Below, piece after piece: positions 1 through 11,140 of a stretch of 64,000 nucleotides of DNA (positions are counted from its first letter, which is position 1; each line of letters opens with the position of its first letter). A program made the position numbers and the translations under genes. This DNA comes from Phoronis australis (Eukaryota > Phoronida > Phoronidae). The notes under the pieces were generated by a model, which was given only the letters and a program-made list of their open reading frames with translations, had not been told where the DNA came from and searched no databases. The stretch covers positions 717,566 to 781,565 of the forward strand of contig NMRA01000125.1 of NCBI GenBank assembly GCA_002633005.1. Reading direction: 5' to 3'.

Positions 1-180
1 GCTGCGCCGCTCATGCTGCTCCGCGGATCTGCATTTCCAGCTCTCTTATTGGTCAGTCCAGAACCCTCTCTGCTGCGAATCTGTTTAAGTTCTTTCATTA
101 TTGATGAATGGTTGTCACTTGTTCTGAGGAATGCTTTGAAATTTGACGTGTTCAACTCAATTTTCAAGTTTTTCAGTTAA
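1..180. other. open frame at the left edge; possible gene end or gene start cut by the window
   Basis: On the + strand, frame 1 is open from base 1 to a TAA at 178-180 (59 codons), so it could be the end of a coding exon that starts outside the window. On the - strand the same DNA has an inverted CCAAT box (bases 48-52) about 35 bases before an ATG at 14-12 that reads Met-Ser-Gly-Ala into the edge. That would suit the first exon of a gene running left. The first 60 bases are richer in G+C than the DNA to the right. I cannot choose between these readings, and chance is possible. No protein family was recognised. Confidence 0.15.
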
Positions 181-635
181 TCAACAACTAGTTGGATGAA
201 CATTCACGTGCAAATCGCAGCCATACATTTAAACAAAGGAATTTTACGTGAATTAACCACGTGCCATTGTACATACTGTATTCATACAAACAGTATACTT
301 GCATGCTCACAAGAAATAAACCAATTAACCTCCAATTTTGAAAGCCATTTTTCTGTTTTTTTGTATTTCCCCATATACATACATTCTCATCCCCAAAATT
401 CAATCAGCCCATGTTCTCCTGTCCAATTGTCTCAGACAGGCAACCGTTGTTTTGAGTGCGCAATATCCCCAGTCATTATGTTCTCCCTTCCCGACATTGC
501 ATGCCTCAAAACTCCAGGGACCCGATGATCCCTCTTCCCTCTTAACTCTCTGTATCTATGCTACATGCACCTAATTCCTAATTTTGGTGACATTCTAATT
601 TTTTATACCTGGGGCTCAGAATTATTTTGTTACAT
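181..635. other. non-coding, nothing recognised
   Basis: Open frames of up to 110 codons occur on both strands, but they overlap each other and have low-complexity, cysteine-rich translations with no recognisable domain. I see no repeat or promoter here. Confidence 0.5.
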
Positions 636-885
636 GTGCGCACCCAGGGGTGCTCGGGGGGGGGCTCGAATAAGCCCCCCAATTGGCAATGGGCACAAGG
701 GTTCGTCTTAGAGAACCAAAACGTACGAAAAAATTAGAACTGAGAAAAAAGTCCACTAAAGAGACACGAACAACCAAAACTGAGCGAATGCACAATTCAT
801 AGTTGTGAAAGTACCTTGTAAATCTTAGTAGAAGGTCCACATTCTCAACAATTCGAGCCCCCCATTTTTAGGCTGAGTGCGCGCC
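636..885 (+). repeat. dispersed G-run repeat, family A, copy 1 (MITE-like)
   Basis: The left end reads GCGCACCCAGG followed by a run of G and then GGCTCGAA. The right end is its inverted counterpart (TTCGAGCCCCCC, then CTGAGTGCGCG), giving short imperfect terminal inverted repeats about 250 bases apart. The interior, with AAAAGTCCACTAAA and GAATGCACAATTCATAG, is shared with the fragment at 61704-61875 and, inverted, with 58431-58690. It has no coding capacity. It is probably a non-autonomous DNA element; no target-site duplication is clear. Confidence 0.6.
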
Positions 886-2640
886 TGTGTTAGCCGTCTA
901 TTTTACCTTTTATTAAAATCTGGCCTTAATTTTGTTCATGTCTTTTTAAACAAAAGCATGAATTCCTGAAAAAACAAATAACACATTTCTCACATACAAC
1001 AATGACGCTCATCATTACATTTGGAAACAAACGTCAAAGTGCCTTTTCAATCTCATGCAGTAGACAGCATTAGCTTATCTAAAAGCCAAGCATGAAATAA
1101 CTCAAAGACAAAACAAGACGAAATAGTCTGTCATCTGTGACTCATAAGTTTGCTCAGTTCGGTTTAAGCATCGCCGTGTACTCATTAGCAGCACGGATGA
1201 TATCTAACACAAGTACAAACACGCTATCTGGTGTTTTTTCCGGAAAAGTATCGTTTTGGTGTACGTTGGTGCGTAAACCTAATATATTTAAGCGCGCAAG
1301 ATGTCACGCACCAGTCGAAGAACATGAGTTACAGAGGACCCCGAGCTCAGGAAGCACAGGGGTGGAGGAACGTAATGACGGGGTTATCAGGATAACGGGG
1401 GGCATTGCTTGGTAAACAATATCCCTGAAAATACAACTGATGCATTTTGAATATTTAGCAATGTCGTTCATTTAACATTTGGAAACAAACGTCATTGGGA
1501 CTTAGGGACGATCTCATTTTTTCAAATAGCATTGATGCTGGTGCATTAATCAATCCACTATATATTGCCACACCATACTTTAAAGTCAAATCAACATTGC
1601 ATGAATGCATCAACATTCTAGAGTATAAAGATGTTCTTTAGAATGGTCAAAACCACAGGTGTCACTACTTATATAATTTGATAACACCGTAACATCGATT
1701 TGCCACGTGACACTTTGGGATTCACAATAATTCTGTTAAGTCATGCGCAGTAAATGTTGTGTTGATACAATGCAAGTGTTTGGACGACAATCTTGATGAT
1801 ATCAGAAGTCATGTCTGGAAGCAAGATTGTCAGTCGTTACCACAATACTGTGTTAAATTATTTTTTAAACAGGGTTTCTCAACTGCACTGATGAAAATTG
1901 TGTGTATATCTTATGACTTAATGCAAATAGATTAGCCAAATTTAACAGACAATTTTAACGGAAATGTACAAGTTAGAACATAAAGATTCTTACTTCCTTT
2001 ACGAATTACAATGGTTTTGGCATTAAAACAGCAAAACGAAATTACACTGTACAGTGAAAAAGTCTGTGTGACTGTAACACATATTTACGTGTAGGAGATA
2101 GTGTACGCCAAAACAGGTTCATTGAATTTTCGTGACAACATATGGATGTTACTAAGAAGTCATTACCATACGCAGGCGGCCTGCAAGTGTTCTTGCAACA
2201 AAACGTTGGGCTTCCAGAGCAAAACTTTGAACATGGGTCACCATATACACTGTACTAGCTAAGTGATTGGTCTGTCCTGTCTTGTCATTTGCGTACATGT
2301 AACATGTTTCTTGCTTTTTCTTTGCAGTAACGTGTTGCTCGATGATCTTGATGCGATCAAAATTGAAAAAAAAAGATAATTCTATATTTTTTTGAATATT
2401 TGACACTTCCTCTTGAAATCCAGTGTTCGTCAGCTGATAGTATTTTTTCCTTCTTAAAACTGTTTGTTGTTTGTCCGTATAACAATTGCTTTTATTAATC
2501 TCATACATGACTTGTTGTATAAATTGTTAATGAGTGGAGAAATTAACAACATGAATGTATATATTTATTGTATTAATTAGATGATCGATTTAAACGAACA
2601 CTTTTTATTATTTGCCAGTCTCTTTCGGAGTGCATCCAGC
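886..2640. other. non-coding, nothing recognised
   Basis: AT-rich DNA with scattered short frames. The longest, 118 codons on the - strand at 2152-2508, shows no domain and no flanking splice sites that would make it convincing. The phrase CATTTGGAAACAAACGTCA occurs at about 1018 and again at about 1477, a small dispersed duplication. Confidence 0.5.
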
Positions 2641-2654
2641 TATTCGTGAATGAA

Positions 2655-2783
2655 TTACAGCGCATGCGCATTCCCGGACGACAAATTAAGGGAGGCGAGG
2701 TGATAGATTGGAGTTAAAATGGCTACCACCTCTCACGAACCTCATTACCACCCTCAAATATCCAAATATATCCGTGAAGCCGT
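2655..2783 (+). other. candidate promoter with first coding exon
   Basis: GCGCATGCGCA at 2660-2670 matches the palindromic NRF-1 core, a factor that usually binds close to start sites of broadly expressed animal genes. About 50 bases downstream, an ATG at 2719 in good context (AAAATGG) opens a frame reading MATTSHEPHYHPQISKYIRE. It stops at 2785 unless spliced. GTGTAA at 2782 or GTAAAC at 2784 could serve as a donor just before that stop. The peptide is hydrophilic and looks like an ordinary protein start, but I recognise no family, and the downstream exon is not identified. The exon at 5497 is phase-compatible with a donor at 2782, which is inference only. Confidence 0.27.
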
Positions 2784-2929
2784 GTAAACAACCAGTAGTT
2801 TACGTTCTAAAGTTACAAATGTTAAACTGCTACACGAACGTTGGATTTTCTTTCAAATCTGTTGTAGTCAACTTGGTTGACTGCGTGTGCAAATTCTAAA
2901 CTATCGGAACTTTCCAAATATAGGCCAAC

Positions 2930-3360
2930 TGGCGGATACTTGTAAAACGACATTTCAAAAACGTAAAATAAATCAGGATACGCTGATGTATTTTCGGAAA
3001 GCGGGACAATTTTTCGGAAAACGGGGCGTATTTTCGGAGACTTTATCAAACACTTTGTGGCGCAATTTTTGTTAAACAAATATTATTTGGCAATTTTTAC
3101 CAAATAATGACATCCTTTTTCATGTATGTGGTTGCACATGTACCTCACTAGTAAAAAATATTCTTCCATACATATTTGGCATTCTATTAAACACAGTATG
3201 TGAAAACGGCCCTCCATACTATGCTAACAAAACAATCCATCAGATTTTCAAAACATGCAAACAATTGCCGAAAATGCGCCCGTGTGGGTACTTTTGGAAA
3301 ATTTTCCGAGAACACACCTATGGGCGTACTTTTGGGCCTATTTTCGGAAATTCCCAACAG
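2930..3360. repeat. TTTTCGGAAA-rich low-complexity repeat
   Basis: Variants of TTTTCGGAAA alternating with GGGCG occur at 2990-3040, and related forms at 3270-3350. They give the local sequence a repeated, partly palindromic look. Looser relatives can be seen near 1225-1275, 10880-10975 and 22640-22745. The region may be an old, decayed minisatellite or element. It has no convincing coding frame. Confidence 0.35.
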
Positions 3361-4395
3361 TATTGAATATCACATTTCGTTTCCGTCGTCTTTGTTTTCG
3401 AATGTCGCAATTAGTGAACAGGTTTCTCCCTGCTAGAGGTGTAAATTGTTCGTTCCGGTCATCTTCATTTGCAAGGAGTAGAAGTGTTGCTGAGTTACAT
3501 GTATATGGAAACTCTGCCGGGTTTTTAAGTTACTGGCAAAAGCGGTCGGAAGCTCACTTCAGTCGCGCTAAAAATAACAAAACTGAACATTGCTGAAGTC
3601 ATTTTTGGTAAAAACAAGTCCATTAGCGTGTTAAGTATAGCAGCTGAACGGGGTGAGGCTGAGGCGTCAACCAGTTAAAAACAACGACTGACAAAGTTTG
3701 TAAAGCTTGACATGTTAGTAGCTTATTGTTGTAATTTTGAAGTTGTTAGTAGCATTTCAAATAGCTAGACCTTACGTATTACAGTGTACTAAACTAGGAT
3801 TGATTGGAATTGGTTGAGTGCAACTTAACATTTTGGCATGTACAACATCCAGCCTCTTCCCCAAGCCTCAGGATGGAGCTGATCAGTTTAGCCGCCATTT
3901 GAGGCGTGGTTATGGAAATTACATGTACCTTCTGCGCAATAATTGGTCGCTGGCCTGACGTCATTAAAACAAAGGCAGCTTTTTATTACTTCCACAGGCG
4001 TTGTTACTGCCATTCATGAAGCAGAGGACATTCCCAAAGTTTTGGTTATGGTCTGAAATAAAGGTTATCCGTGTACTTATTACTTGGCGGAATTCTTGGA
4101 ATTCCAACAAGTATGTTGCTCTGACGTCAAGCTTCTTTGTTCGCACTCTAAAGGTCGCAATTTCGTCTGATCTCAACAAAACTTTTACACAACGCGTAGA
4201 TCTAAAAGTCCTAGAAGCCTATTGTTTTTCGTCATGGTTTGATTCCAAAAATGGCAGACGTGGCGGCCATTTTGTTTCCAAATTCAGGTTCAGATGCTTA
4301 TAGAGACCTAATTGTTTGATCTACAAGGCTGAAAATTAGTACAATTATTACAACTGCCACTTGCTATATGTGCGCTGTAAATCATTAACGCCCGG
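3361..4395. other. non-coding, one short dispersed repeat, YY1-like motifs
   Basis: The stretch at about 4108-4185 resembles 23459-23540: both contain a TTCGCACTC-(C/T)A-AGGTCGCA core flanked by similar DNA, and both translate by chance to a YVAL..FFVRT-like string. GCCGCCATTT at 3891 and GGCGGCCATTTTG near 4263 are reverse-strand YY1-like motifs. No gene was recognised. Confidence 0.35.
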
Positions 4396-4572
4396 TCAAA
4401 GATGGCGGAAACACGGTCATTTGCGCATGCGCACCTCGATTTCTGCTCGAAAACGTTTTCTCCTGTAGAAGGCGCGTTATAGGAGCAATTGCTTCGAGAT
4501 TTTTCAGGTATTAGTTTTCAGTGACAAGCTCTTATACACTGCAGCGGAAGTTGCTTTCAAGATGGCGGATCT
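4396..4572 (+). promoter_or_regulatory. candidate housekeeping-type promoter (YY1-like, NRF-1, YY1-like)
   Basis: AAGATGGCGG occurs at about 4400 and again at about 4559. It is the core of the YY1 motif that often overlaps transcription and translation starts. Between them, TGCGCATGCGCA at 4422-4433 is a full match to the NRF-1 consensus. Both ATGs open only short frames (26 and 19 codons) before a stop, so if a gene starts here its first exon is short, spliced or untranslated. Possible donors are CAG/GTATTA at 4508 and CAG/GTAAAA at 5319. A good acceptor (TTTTTGCAG) lies at about 4648. The motif cluster is seen directly; promoter function is inference. Confidence 0.4.
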
Positions 4573-4964
4573 GACGTATTTTACTCATATACAATCGTTC
4601 TGCGGTTGCATTTTGAACTAAATGAGCAAATGACTTGAATTTTTGCAGGTGGACTCCTTTATGTATACTCTTTCAAATGTTTCAAGAAAAAACACAAAAT
4701 TCCTATTTTTCGAATAATTTACGGAATGTTGCAAAGCTATTAAATTTAACAGAATTTTGAACGGGCTTTCACAAGGTATTTTGCATTTGTCACTAGGACG
4801 TATACTTTTTGAATTATTCGAGATTTTCTGTTAGCGATGTTCCTTTGTTGAGCTTCACTTGGTGTATTGATGTTGGTTTAGTTTCTATTGAACAAGACTG
4901 TAGCCTATTTCTTACTGATTTCTGACCTATACGTTCGTCGTATGAATTTTATCATTACTTGTAT

Positions 4965-5015
4965 TGTTCTTAATCGTCGCCATCATCGTCATATTCATCA
5001 TCTTCGTCATCATCT
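4965..5015. repeat. simple repeat, (CATCNT)n-like
   Basis: An imperfect run of TCATCA, TCGTCA and related hexamers, opposite strand ATGATG. It produces a methionine-rich reverse frame that should not be mistaken for a gene. Confidence 0.6.
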
Positions 5016-5496
5016 CTATGGTACATGTAGTCTTAATTTCGCCAAGTATCGCTCCTACGAGCGCTTTCATTTTCAATTTTTTGTCGTAGAAATTCACCTG
5101 CTTTCGAATCAAAATATATAATTTTGCAATAGCTTAGAACTAAATTGCTACAATTTACCGTTAGTTTTCATTCTATATAAAATTGCAGATAATTTATAAC
5201 TTATATTACTCGTTATGATATTCCTGTGATTTCCGCTAAAACGTTACAGAACGCTGATCCATTTCATTTCTTTCAACCAAGCTTCAAATGTCCATCTTGA
5301 GGCTTTGTAATGAGGCAGGTAAAATATCTTTGAAATCAACTATCTCTAACGTAAGTCCCGTCCTCTTGTGATCTTTCTTCTTACCAAATACCAAGTATAC
5401 AGTCATTCCATTGCAATTGTCCAATTAAGGTTGTTTAGATAAGTCTTTTCTTAAATCCTTCTGCTTGAACTACTACCTAATCTAATTATTTGGCAG

Positions 5497-5631
5497 TTGT
5501 ATGAATCTGATGTCACCGCTGTTAAAACTGATGAAAATCTTGCCAAGATTGCGTTTGCGTATGGCAAGTTGAGCGGATTTGTGACGAGAGAGGCCAGTAG
5601 GTCTGACGTCGGCACCTTGCAGTGTAGCAGG
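5497..5631 (+). other. candidate internal coding exon, 45 codons
   Basis: A pyrimidine-containing acceptor ending TTTGGCAG at 5489-5496 is followed by a fully open frame starting LYESDVTAVKTDENLAKIAF. It runs on past a possible donor (CAGG/GTAATC) at 5632 to a stop at 5710-5712. With that donor the exon is exactly 135 bases, phase 0 at both ends. The translation has a balanced, globular-looking composition with a lysine/aspartate-rich start. It lies about 1 kb downstream of the promoter-like cluster at 4.4-4.6 kb. No family was recognised, and overlapping - strand frames also exist, so chance cannot be excluded. Confidence 0.28.
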
Positions 5632-5719
5632 GTAATCAGTGCGCCGGGCGCATTTTCCCACCGGCTTGTCTCTAATTGCAAACATACACTTATACCTACC
5701 AATTTTTCATGACTGCCCA

Positions 5720-7045
5720 AGTGCTTGGTAAAAGTTCATGTACATGTAAATGCAGGCGCGACGCTGAGTTCAGGGGAACGCTGAGTTCTTTTCCACCTCC
5801 AGTGAGTTTGAAGTCAAGTGTCGCGTACTGAAAGGCCCAAGTAGACATTGTATGGAATCCGTTATCAGCTTAGTGCCCACGTTTCGTCAATTGCTGTCAA
5901 AACAGTTCTATTTGTTTTAGATAAAAAGTACCAAATACACAAACATGGAAATATTTGATTACGAAAATACAACTTCTTCCTTCGAATTGCGTTTTGGCTA
6001 GCTGCAGATTTGTGTTTGTACTTCCAAGTTCCTGCAACCCACAAAATTGCTCAAGTACTGAAAAGTCGAAGTACTCATTGTTTAATCAACAGCTAGGAAC
6101 AATGAAATATTCAAAAAAAGATTGTTAACAAATCCATTTTGAATATTACATTGAATTCGTTATTATTCGGCAAAAACAGAGTTGTTCAAGAAACCCAACA
6201 ACGGCTGCGCTTGTTAATTTTTTTTGCACTGAATAATTAGCGGGGTGTCCTCTTCGGCTGGTCTCAGGATCTAAGGAACTGTTTTATTTTTGTGATTAAT
6301 TGCAATACGTAAATAACATTTATTATTATTTCGTGCCTATCAGTCAACGAGAAGCCCGGATGTGTCCCATTCCAAATGTTCAAGAGCATTACTAACTATT
6401 TTCATTGAAGATAAAAACAACGCATTCCTGTTACTTTAGTGACCCCGGTACCTTATTCGCAAAATGTTTTTCAATTGTATGTACATGTATTGGTGTACTC
6501 TGTCTTTATATATAACATATGAATGCATAGTAGCTTTGTATCGAGGCGAGGCGTCTTTCAGCCGGTTTTGCAGCCCTGGCGGCCTGCTTGGAATTGACTG
6601 ACGCGTATATTATATGTATTACCGCATGGTTTTGCCCGCAACGGGGCTAAACTAGTTCCAATCATATTAGATATAGACAGCATAAACAACAATTTCTTAT
6701 AATGGCAGAAATAGCGTTCGCGAAACGAGCCAATCTATCAGTTTGTGCACAGCGTTTGGATATTACATAATCGACATGAAATTTGAAACTACTCCGTGTA
6801 TTGTTTTATGAGATGTACGGCGCGCTCCTTCAATCGCTGATTCGTTTACATTACTGTATTGCTCATACCATCTCTATTGGTGTTATTGATTGGTCACCAA
6901 ATACGAAAACTAAACTTTATCGATGAAAGAGCAATAAAGTCACGCTTTTCTTAGGCTTGTGTAGTTGATAATTAGTTACTCGGTATTTGCCATTAATTCA
7001 AAACCGGCACAGCAATTGCTGAGTACCCTAATCTCACGTTTGGCA
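5720..7045. other. non-coding, nothing recognised
   Basis: AT-rich sequence with stops in all frames. I see no repeat copy, promoter motif or RNA-like fold in it. Confidence 0.5.
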
Positions 7046-7051
7046 TTTCAG

Positions 7052-7147
7052 GCGACACCGATACACGTGACTTCTTGATTTCCAGCCATTGGTTACCAAG
7101 TCTGGGAAGAGTCCACTGTGTAGTAAAGAGGGACATGGTTTTCTGTG
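7052..7147 (+). other. candidate internal coding exon, 96 bases, phase 1-1
   Basis: An acceptor (TTTGGCATTTCAG, ending 7051) and a donor (CTGTG/GTAAGC at 7148) bracket 96 bases. Exactly one of the three frames is open across it, reading DTDTRDFLISSHWLPSLGRV and then HCVVKRDMVFC. Both ends are phase 1, so the exon is symmetric. Signals and open frame agree, but a 96-base coincidence is not rare in 64 kb. No family was recognised. Confidence 0.25.
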
Positions 7148-7214
7148 GTAAGCGTTGTTATAGTAACTCTCTCGTGTGTGGTAACGTCAATTTATCTTGA
7201 AACTCTTTACTCGC

Positions 7215-7350
7215 ATGCGGTTATAAGGCGTGTCCAGCTACCTTTTGTGTTGTCGAAGCATTGTTAGAGGGCATTAGATGTATATTGGTTTGCTTATGTC
7301 CTTGTCAAAGCTTTGATCTGCAACACTCCCTGTGAAGCAAGGTTGCTAAG
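7215..7350 (+). other. candidate TATA promoter and first exon with consensus splice donor
   Basis: TTATAAGG at 7221-7228 is a TATA-like box. About 120 bases downstream is a perfect donor, AAG/GTAAGT, at 7348-7356. An exon of roughly 100 bases starting near 7250 would be mostly or wholly 5' untranslated, because the internal ATG frame (7279) closes after 13 codons. No downstream exon was located. This is signal-level evidence only. Confidence 0.25.
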
Positions 7351-7359
7351 GTAAGTCTT

Positions 7360-9190
7360 CTTATACCGAATAACTGTTGCGTATTTAATACCAGTTGTGG
7401 TCGTGAATACATGCACAAATACCACACAGCATTTTTTTTACAATGCGTGCGCTTTTATATTAATTTTTTTCGATCCACCTGCCACGCAACGACATTACAT
7501 TGGATGAAGATCTGAGACTGAAATGAGCAATTTAGTGTGCCTTAAATCCAACAAGAATCCATGTCCCAGCCATGTAGCTCACTACCGTTGGTCAAACATA
7601 CAGATGAACGGGGGCTCTGGCGACGATTGACTGCTTTCACAAATAAACGAACTTTTTGGTTCGTTAGTGAAAACGCGATCTTGATATCCGACACCAGTTC
7701 ATGTTCAGGTTAAGGTGCAATATGCTACTATTCGAACCTCCCCCTCATGCCTATCGTTAAACTTAGAGACAGGGTATAGTATTGGACAACATCATACCCC
7801 GGAAGCTCATAAATGGAATAAACGTAGATGTTTCACACTTTGGTCTTATTCAGATTTCCCCCAAACTCTGCAAGCATACACTGTGAAACAACGGAGTCAG
7901 TTTATTGAAAGATAGAATCGATAAACTATAATCCTTTTGTCAAATATTTGAGCAGAGTATTTTAAATTCCCCTTTACTTTGCCCCGTTGCTTGAACGCTA
8001 CAAAACTTAACTAGGAAAACAACAGAAAACTATGGTTCTTCATTAGCTGTTCAAAACGGTCGTAATTTCCAATTACTATCACATCGCCTAGGGAATGCAT
8101 TTGAACATGCGGCGGGATGAAACAAGCCGTGGAGGATGCTTAAACGCAAAGTGTACGCGTTTAACAAAACAGATCAAAAGACACATTTTTTGCGTCTTTT
8201 TGTGATTGATTTCCCGGGCTTTAAAGTAAACGTCATTCTCAAATCATTGCTTTAGGGCGTGATTAACTAAGACTAAATACTAATGACTGTTAACCCTAAG
8301 TCCAAGTTCAAAGAATCACCCGCGATCTGCTGTGTTCATTGGTAGCACGAAACGCGCGACAAAGCATATTTATCTTGCATACATGGAGATACAACCCCAA
8401 AACATATTCATATACGTATGCATACAGTATAGATGTTTCACAACCGGAGCCAAAGCTGCATTCACTGTTGGCGCTCGTTGGCTAACGTTGATCAGTAAAT
8501 AGATCGTGTAGTTTTTTGGAGTTCTATGGCCATATAAACAACGTTTGATTCATCTTCGTGACACGTCATGGCTGCCCCCATGGCGATGACTCCCATATCC
8601 TGGAGTGCCTTACACGTATAAATGCGAAAGGATGTGCAACAGGGAATTTTAGCAAAATTACGACTAACTGGACGTGCGAGCAAGAATTTTCTATTTTTTG
8701 TAGCGAATTACGTCACAAACTGACGACTTCACTCACGTCCTTGATAATAAGAGATCTAGTTGTTTATGGTCCACGGCGTTTCCGCGTGAAACCTACTTCT
8801 TCTTGTAATGCTTATTACTCTTTATATATTTGTGCAAACAGTTCGTAACAAATTTGTTGTATTTAAAATAGTTTTCAATTGCCCAAAAGACCAAATCCGT
8901 TTTTTGTGTTGGCATTAATGACGCGATTACTTTGGAAATCGTCTTAAGTTAAGGTGTGACAAAGAGAGAATTGTGAGTTTCTGAGTGATTCACTAAGGTT
9001 TCGATTAAAATTGACATCTTACCAGCAGCTTCTGTTTTTTCATCGTCACTCAGATTCCATTTTCTTTAAAAAAATGAAGTAATTTTCTTCATTTCACAGT
9101 GAAGCAGACGACGGAAACGGAGTCGTAGTGCGCAGCGCCACTGCCGGTCGCCTTGGATACCGCGGGAGAGCCTATACTTAGCCACAGTTT
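7360..9190. other. non-coding, nothing firm
   Basis: Overlapping short frames occur on both strands at 8492-8848, around a CCATGG-containing GC-rich patch at 8565-8610. Neither strand gives a recognisable protein. No repeat copy was noticed. Confidence 0.45.
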
Positions 9191-9194
9191 CGAT

Positions 9195-9370
9195 CCGACA
9201 CTTGAAATTGGATCTGAGCCCCCCCCCAAACACATTAAAACTGCACACATTTAAATCTTGTTTCCGCCGTATGATGTTTATTACCGGTCGGGTTAATGAA
9301 TAAACTGAACATTTCCTTACGCTCTTGCTTTTTTATTTTTTGCGGCCCCCCCTAAATCCGCCTATGTGAT
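9195..9370. repeat. C-run repeat fragments (CCCCCCTAAATCCGCC type)
   Basis: A GAGCCCCCCCCC run at about 9216 and GCGGCCCCCCCTAAATCCGCC at about 9343-9362 resemble the ends of G-run repeats seen at 46.5 kb. They appear to be fragments of old, non-coding repeats. Confidence 0.4.
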
Positions 9371-10528
9371 TATAGCAATTTTGAATGTCACCTTAACGTT
9401 TTCTGGTCAGCATTTCTTCAAGTTTTAACTCGGTTTGTTTGCTAGAAATCTCATGCGTACAACTGTGTATAAAAGTTCTGTACACTACGAGTTCATCTTG
9501 ATGTCGTCAGTAATAAGACACACATGGCTATGATAAGCGAGAATGTGCATTTATATACGTGTATTATGACTAAAGTTAAGACAATCGCATTTAATAAGGC
9601 ATATAGAATCTCGTTATTCCGTCATGTTGATGCGACATTATTCTCAGTTAGCCAAAGGCACATACATTTTCATGCTGTATCACGTGATTTGAATGGCATA
9701 GATTTGTATGACTAACTTATGAGAAACCACATTGGAGTATAGCGTGCCATATAAATCCTGTGAATGGCGATAGCCGTCCCAAGATTTAGAGTCAAGAACA
9801 GTAACAGTGCATGTTCATCACTGCCAGTCCCCAATAACATATTTGGTAGGTAATTTTCCTCCCTGACGCATCTCTGCGTTCTCATTGAAAATGCCCCTTT
9901 TCACAGATCCTCTCCTGACTAGTACATGTACTTCGCCTTTCACACGCCCTTATGAGCATTATTTTTTCTCATGAAGTGCAATTGATGCACTCTTTAATAG
10001 GAGGCGTGGGTACTGTGCATAACTGTTACTAATGGTACAACTGTGGTTCACGAGGAAGGAAAGCTGAAAGCGGCTTTGGTGTGGGAGAGCGGAGAAGACG
10101 TTACCTTGCCGTGAATAATTAATGCATGGCGCTTGTTTTTAAAAACAAGAATTTGTATTTGATCACCTGCCACCGAAACTTTTCATTCTAGAAATTCTCC
10201 AGCAGCACATTCAAGAGCGGTGACTCTAAATTCCCGGCCTGGGATGGTGGCGAGAATCTCAGTGGAGACGCGGAAATGTAATCGTTTCCACCCCCTTGAC
10301 ATTATAGCTTCATGTTCTGCATAAGCCGCGTGTTTCCTGATGTCATTGTCAGTGCTAAGTTTTTAGCGAGTTAATGAAGTAAAATGATATGTACAGATGT
10401 TCTACTCGCACGGGCGAAAGTGGAGAACGACACATGTGGCGTGCAGAAGACGTCACTTGATTTATGATTTGCGAGCAGGTTGAGTTACTTGCTTTTCCAT
10501 GTCGCCCGACGGTAGTTATTCTAAGAAA
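9371..10528. other. non-coding, nothing recognised
   Basis: Only short frames with no domain. No repeat boundary was seen before the inverted-repeat element that starts at 10529. Confidence 0.5.
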
Positions 10529-10705
10529 GGTGGCCCTGATACGCCGTAAAATGTTACAATTTTGTAAAATGTAACAACTGTTACATAAGGTGTTGCTAGG
10601 CCTCTCCTAAAATGTAACAAGGTGTTACACTATACGCTGTTTTTACATTTCATGTCGAATGCACCTGCTAGAAATGTACCAGTGTTACATTTTACGAAAC
10701 TAACG
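10529..10705 (+). repeat. left terminal inverted repeat of the 2-kb element
   Basis: It pairs with 12365-12555. Sub-repeats of (A)AAATGT(T)ACA occur several times inside the arm, which could form a complex fold. Confidence 0.7.
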
Positions 10706-11039
10706 TCTAGATCAAAGAAAACGACCAAAATCACGAACAAGTAGTATCTGACACGGCCGAGGGCACTCGAGTATTTTTATTGAGGAGTGCCGCCGAAAAA
10801 ATGAATACCTATCGTTTAGACAAAATATTGACCCATTTAGAGACTAATTTTGTGTACAAATTCACATTTTCACACATTTCTGTTTCGGAAATTCAGACAA
10901 GGCACCCTTTTAGACAATGGCACCATCTTGGAAAGCATTTTTTCGAAAAGACATCCTTCTGGGCGACACTTTTCGTAAACCTCTTCTACAGGAATGCCCT
11001 CCAGACTGACACGGCATAAGTTTGGCTACCCATTATCAT

Positions 11040-11140
11040 TTTTATTACTATTATATTATTATTATTGCTCTTACTACCATTACTACTATTACTACTTACA
11101 CTACTATTACTCGTTATCGGTATCGTTATCATTATTATTA
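11040..11140. repeat. TTA/CTA-rich simple repeat
   Basis: Imperfect trinucleotide tract (TATTAT, TACTAC) inside the 2-kb element. It gives a tyrosine-rich frame that is an artefact. Confidence 0.6.

Noticed and set aside
8492-8683. Paired frames on both strands around a CCATGG patch
   Set aside because: Looks protein-like on either strand, but neither has convincing splice or promoter signals; considered chance.
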